The notes below the pieces were generated by a model, which saw only the letters and a list, made by a program, of their open reading frames with translations, was not told where the DNA came from and did no database searches. The position numbers and the translations under genes were made by a program. A stretch of 64,000 nt of DNA. Origin: Petaurus breviceps papuanus (taxonomy: Eukaryota > Chordata > Mammalia > Diprotodontia > Petauridae). Shown here piece after piece: positions 60,856 to 64,000 of the stretch. Within the stretch, counting starts at the first letter, position 1; each line of letters begins with the position of its first letter. The stretch spans positions 23,659,471 to 23,723,470 of the forward strand of contig JAMXIF010001194.1 of the NCBI GenBank assembly GCA_028583685.1. The letters are read 5' to 3'.

Positions 60856-61787
60856 GCAGTTTCTGCCAATTTCTGAAAATGCTGCAATAGAACTGAGGGC
60901 TGGTGGGTAGGGCATAGCTCCCAGAGAGCTACGATGTCAGGGATTCCAACCAGAGTACAATGCTTATCCTCATCATTTTTCTGCTTCACGAATTCTACTG
61001 GATTACAGTGGCTGTAATGTTCATAACTGACAGTGAGATCTTCCCTCACCTCTCTTGGTGCCCTTTCTGCCTCTCCCTCATTTTACACCTGAGTTAATCC
61101 AACCTCAAAGACTCTCCGAGACATCAAATTATCTGGTGTCATAAGGAGCCCTAGTTATAGAAAGGAGAGCCTGAGTTCTAGCTTTGTGACGAAGTGGAGG
61201 TGGGATATTGGATGAATCACAACCTCTCCCACCCTCAATTTCCACATTGTAAAATGGATATTATAACATTTGTGCTGCCTACTTGGTGCTCCACCAAAGT
61301 CCTTCTCTGATGCCTCATCATGACATGGAAATGACCCAATGTTTGGAAAATCTGTGCCAGTGAAACTTAAGCTCTAGAAGGTCCTACCAAGATGCATCAG
61401 GCCTATGACATTGTCATCTGAGGACCACTCTGGATAATTCTGGAGCTCCTCATCAGAAGGATGATCACTGAGTGATGCATTTTCTGGGTCATAACAGTTT
61501 GAAAAGATTATCTACTAAAGGGGCTGTGATCTGCATCAGTGGAGGGAACATATACAGTAGGGAAATCATAGATCTTAAATGTGCTGAAATAAATGCCAAC
61601 CTGGAAACAATGTAAAAATTAAATGAGAAAGTTCTTTGGAAAGTGCAAAGTGTATCTGCATAAAGTCTTAGCATGCCGGAATCCTTGGATAGCAAGAATG
61701 AGGCAGCTGCCCTCTGCCAGAAGTCACTTTTCAGCCCAAGATGGAGTCTACATATATTAGAACAGGCTTTAAGAATAGGACACCAAG

Positions 61788-62128
61788 GGGCAGCTAGGTG
61801 GCACAATGAATATAGCACTGGCCCTAGAGTCAGGAGGACCTGAGTTCAAATCCAGCCTCAGACACTTAATACACACTAGCTGTGTAACCTTGGGCAAGTC
61901 ACTTAACCCCAACTGCCCTACCTTCCCCCCTCCAAAAAGCAAAAAACAACCAAAAAAATGGAAATGTTTTTTTGGGGTAGCTAGGTGGCACAGTAAATAG
62001 AGCACTGGCCCTGAGTCAGGAGGACCTGGTTTCAGATCTGGCCTCAGACACTTAACACACACACACACACAAACTAGCCGTGTGACCTTGGGCAAGTCAC
62101 TTAACCCCAATTGCCCTCCCCCCCAAAA
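61788..62128 (+). mobile_element. head-to-tail SINE dimer with one target duplication
   Basis: Copy 1 is 61788-61972 (GGGGCAGCTAGGTGGCACAA ... CCCCCCTCCAAAAAG plus tail). Copy 2 is 61973-62128 (GGGGTAGCTAGGTGGCACAG ... TTGCCCTCCCCCCC). The only flanking duplication is AAGAATAGGACACCAAG, perfect over 17 bp, at 61771-61787 and 62129-62145. Copy 2 has an internal (AC)n expansion. Confidence 0.92.
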
Positions 62129-62559
62129 AAGAATAGGACACCAAGTTCATAAGCACCAACATAGTACAATGCAAAGAGATCAAATTCTGGACTCGGAGGA
62201 TTTGGGTTCAAATGTTGCCTCTAACATTGTTTAACACTGAGCAAGTAATGTTGGGCCTGTGAAATCCTCAGTCCCAAATTTCTCATCTGTAAAATAAAGA
62301 TGTTGGACTTAGTTGGCTTCTGAACTCTAGGCCACATCTGTAATCCTATGGTCCATCTCGTAGGAGGGTAATACAGGTGGGGGAATATTTTACAGAAACA
62401 ATTCAAGGAGATTTTGAACTCCATAGTGCTATGGGAGTGCTAGATGGCCAGCTCTTCATTTTTGTCAATGCAGAGTGACAATATAATATTTCGCATTTGC
62501 ATGTTGTTTTATACTTCCCAAAGCATATTCACATACATTATCCTATTTGACCCTAGTCA

Positions 62560-62690
62560 CAGCCCAGGGGGAAGACAGTCTAATAGTATAAGGAATAGAG
62601 AGCTAGCCTGAGATAGAAAGACCTACCTCTGATGAGTACTAGCAGTGTGACCCTAAACAATTTACTTAACCTCTTAATTCCCCTAGGAAG
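62560..62690 (+). mobile_element. MIR fragment
   Basis: TACTAGCAGTGTGACCCTAA and TTACTTAACCTC. Confidence 0.6.
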
Positions 62691-63289
62691 CTGCTATCTG
62701 TATTAGTCAAGTGAGTCTCTGTACCCTGAGTTCCTGACACCAATGAAATTACAGTCTGATTTCCCTCATATTTCTCCTCTGGTCCCCCAGCCCAATAAAA
62801 TGGGCCATTGATGTAGGCAGGTAAATAGTACTTAAGTACTTTCCATTTAAGAGAAATAACTGAGACCCAGAGAAATGATTTGCCAAAAGGTACATGGGTA
62901 GGAGGAAAGCAAAGATCAGAAAGCAGTTCCTCCACTACTGCTTTCCCTAAGGATCTTCTAAGGGTAATAGGATTTAGCAGGAGGGAAAGGGAGCCTAGTT
63001 GCATGTTTTCCACTAAAGACCAATATTGCACCAATTTTTTTTAATAGACCAAACCTGAGTTGCCCCAGCTGCCAGGGTTGGCCCACTCTGGCAGACACTG
63101 ACAAACATGGTAAGCTCTGGTAAGAGGGATTGCCACTCTCCATGCCGCCTGAATATTAAATAGAAAATTTTGCCTATTTAAAACAACACTTTTGTTATCA
63201 TAAATATTTGACTCAGAATTTTATGAAGGGATCTTAGAAATCATCGAGTTCAACACTTTTATTTTTGCAGATGAGGAAACTAAAGAATT

Positions 63290-63550
63290 TGGGTCCCATA
63301 TTCTTAGGTGGTCTGAGAAGGAGAAATGGGAAGAGAGAGATGGTAAAGAGGGGTGAGGGTAGGGGGTCATCTTCCCATGACAAATCCCAGAGGAGAGTCC
63401 AGACAACCAAAGTGTGCAGGAGAAGGGGAAGAGATGGAGAAGGAGAAGAGACAGGGACAAACACAAGAGAAATGGTGGAGCAGGATAAGGGATAAGAAAG
63501 AGAGAGACAAGGAAGGGGAAGGTAAACAAGACAGAAAGGAAGTGGCTGTA
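63290..63550 (+). repeat. purine-rich low-complexity tract
   Basis: Dominated by GGAGAAGGAGAAG-like sequence on the plus strand, giving spurious Lys/Glu/Arg and Leu/Ser/Phe open frames. No gene. Confidence 0.75.
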
Positions 63551-63899
63551 GAAACCTGAGATAACATATGATAAGGAGAATATTGCTAGCAACTAGCCCA
63601 GTTTCCTTGGAGTGTGCAGTCCTCTGTTTTGCAGAGTGGTACCGGAAAAGGCAAAGACACGCCTGGCCGGGCCACTAGAGTTGGCCTGGAGATTCTGTGC
63701 TTGAGCCTGCTTCTCTGATCATCCCCTGGGGGGACAGCACAGGGAGGGCCTAAGTGACCTTGGCCTAATGGAGGGGATTGATGTGACACTGAGCAGGAAT
63801 TCATTTTTCTGTCACATTTCTCAGTAGCATCTCTCTGAACAATTTTTCTATCAGAAAATGAGAGAGCACATCACATACCTTCTGCATAAGCCTGTCTAT

Positions 63900-63990
63900 C
63901 TGTTCTCTCTCTCTCTGTTTCTCTCTCTCTCTCTGTGTCTCTCTGTCTCTCTCTCTCTCATACACATACACACACATTCATGTACTTACA
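63900..63990. repeat. (CT)n then (CA)n microsatellite
   Basis: TCTCTCTCTCTCTCTG-type units, followed by ACACATACACACACATTCA. Confidence 0.9.
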
Positions 63991-64000
63991 CATCCGTTCA

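Larger units (their letters stand above)
56403..64000 (-). other. CHRNA4: CHRNA4 intron 2, partial
   Basis: Sequence upstream of exon 3. I looked for exon 2 (residues like FGLSIAQLIDV and KWSRPVANIS) on the minus strand and did not find it, so intron 2 is at least 7.6 kb. No repeat was named in 56600-57300, 57800-59115, 59350-60120 or 60860-61770. Confidence 0.85.

Noticed and set aside
63221-63592. Overlapping 70-120 codon frames on both strands
   Set aside because: They lie in a purine-rich low-complexity tract with no domain or conserved motif.
56403-64000. Search for CHRNA4 exon 2
   Set aside because: No stretch on the minus strand encodes the SIAQLIDV or WSRPVANIS region with splice sites, so it is placed outside the window.

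Overview
The window is nuclear DNA from a mammal, almost certainly a marsupial, taken from a draft assembly (a 10-base N gap sits inside a GT repeat at 44064-44073). The evidence is one vertebrate gene with GT-AG introns in a sea of interspersed repeats. These include many CORE-SINEs of the Mar1/WSINE kind, SINEs with an RTE-like tail, L1 and HAL1 elements with a marsupial-type 3' end, and many old L2, L3/CR1 and MIR copies. The exact species cannot be told from this.

The only protein-coding gene I can support is CHRNA4, the neuronal nicotinic acetylcholine receptor alpha-4 subunit, on the minus strand. Four exons are present with exact boundaries: exon 3 (56358-56402), exon 4 (56117-56226), exon 5 (23907-25287) and the last exon (15180-15305). 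They splice in frame and encode the end of the ligand-binding domain, all four membrane helices, the long cytoplasmic loop and the C-terminus ending LAGMI. Exons 1 and 2 (signal peptide and start of the mature protein) and the promoter are not seen and must lie beyond 64000.

Layout: 1 to about 14400 is downstream flank, all repeats and unique spacer with no gene found. About 14400-15179 is probable CHRNA4 3' UTR. 15306-23906 is intron 5, 25288-56116 is a 30.8 kb intron 4, 56227-56357 is a 131 bp intron 3, and 56403-64000 is part of intron 2. The gene is long because of inserted repeats.

The most informative non-gene structures are nested or mechanistically telling transposons. A full-length ORF1-only LINE (HAL1) with a perfect 17 bp target duplication lies inside an older L1. 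A 375 bp TA-flanked mariner-type MITE lies inside a SINE. A head-to-tail SINE dimer shares one target duplication. A 7SL RNA pseudogene lies at about 5170-5461. A pair of inverted dispersed repeats flanks exons 3 and 4. I found no clearly new biological system; the strongest candidates for follow-up are in the findings.
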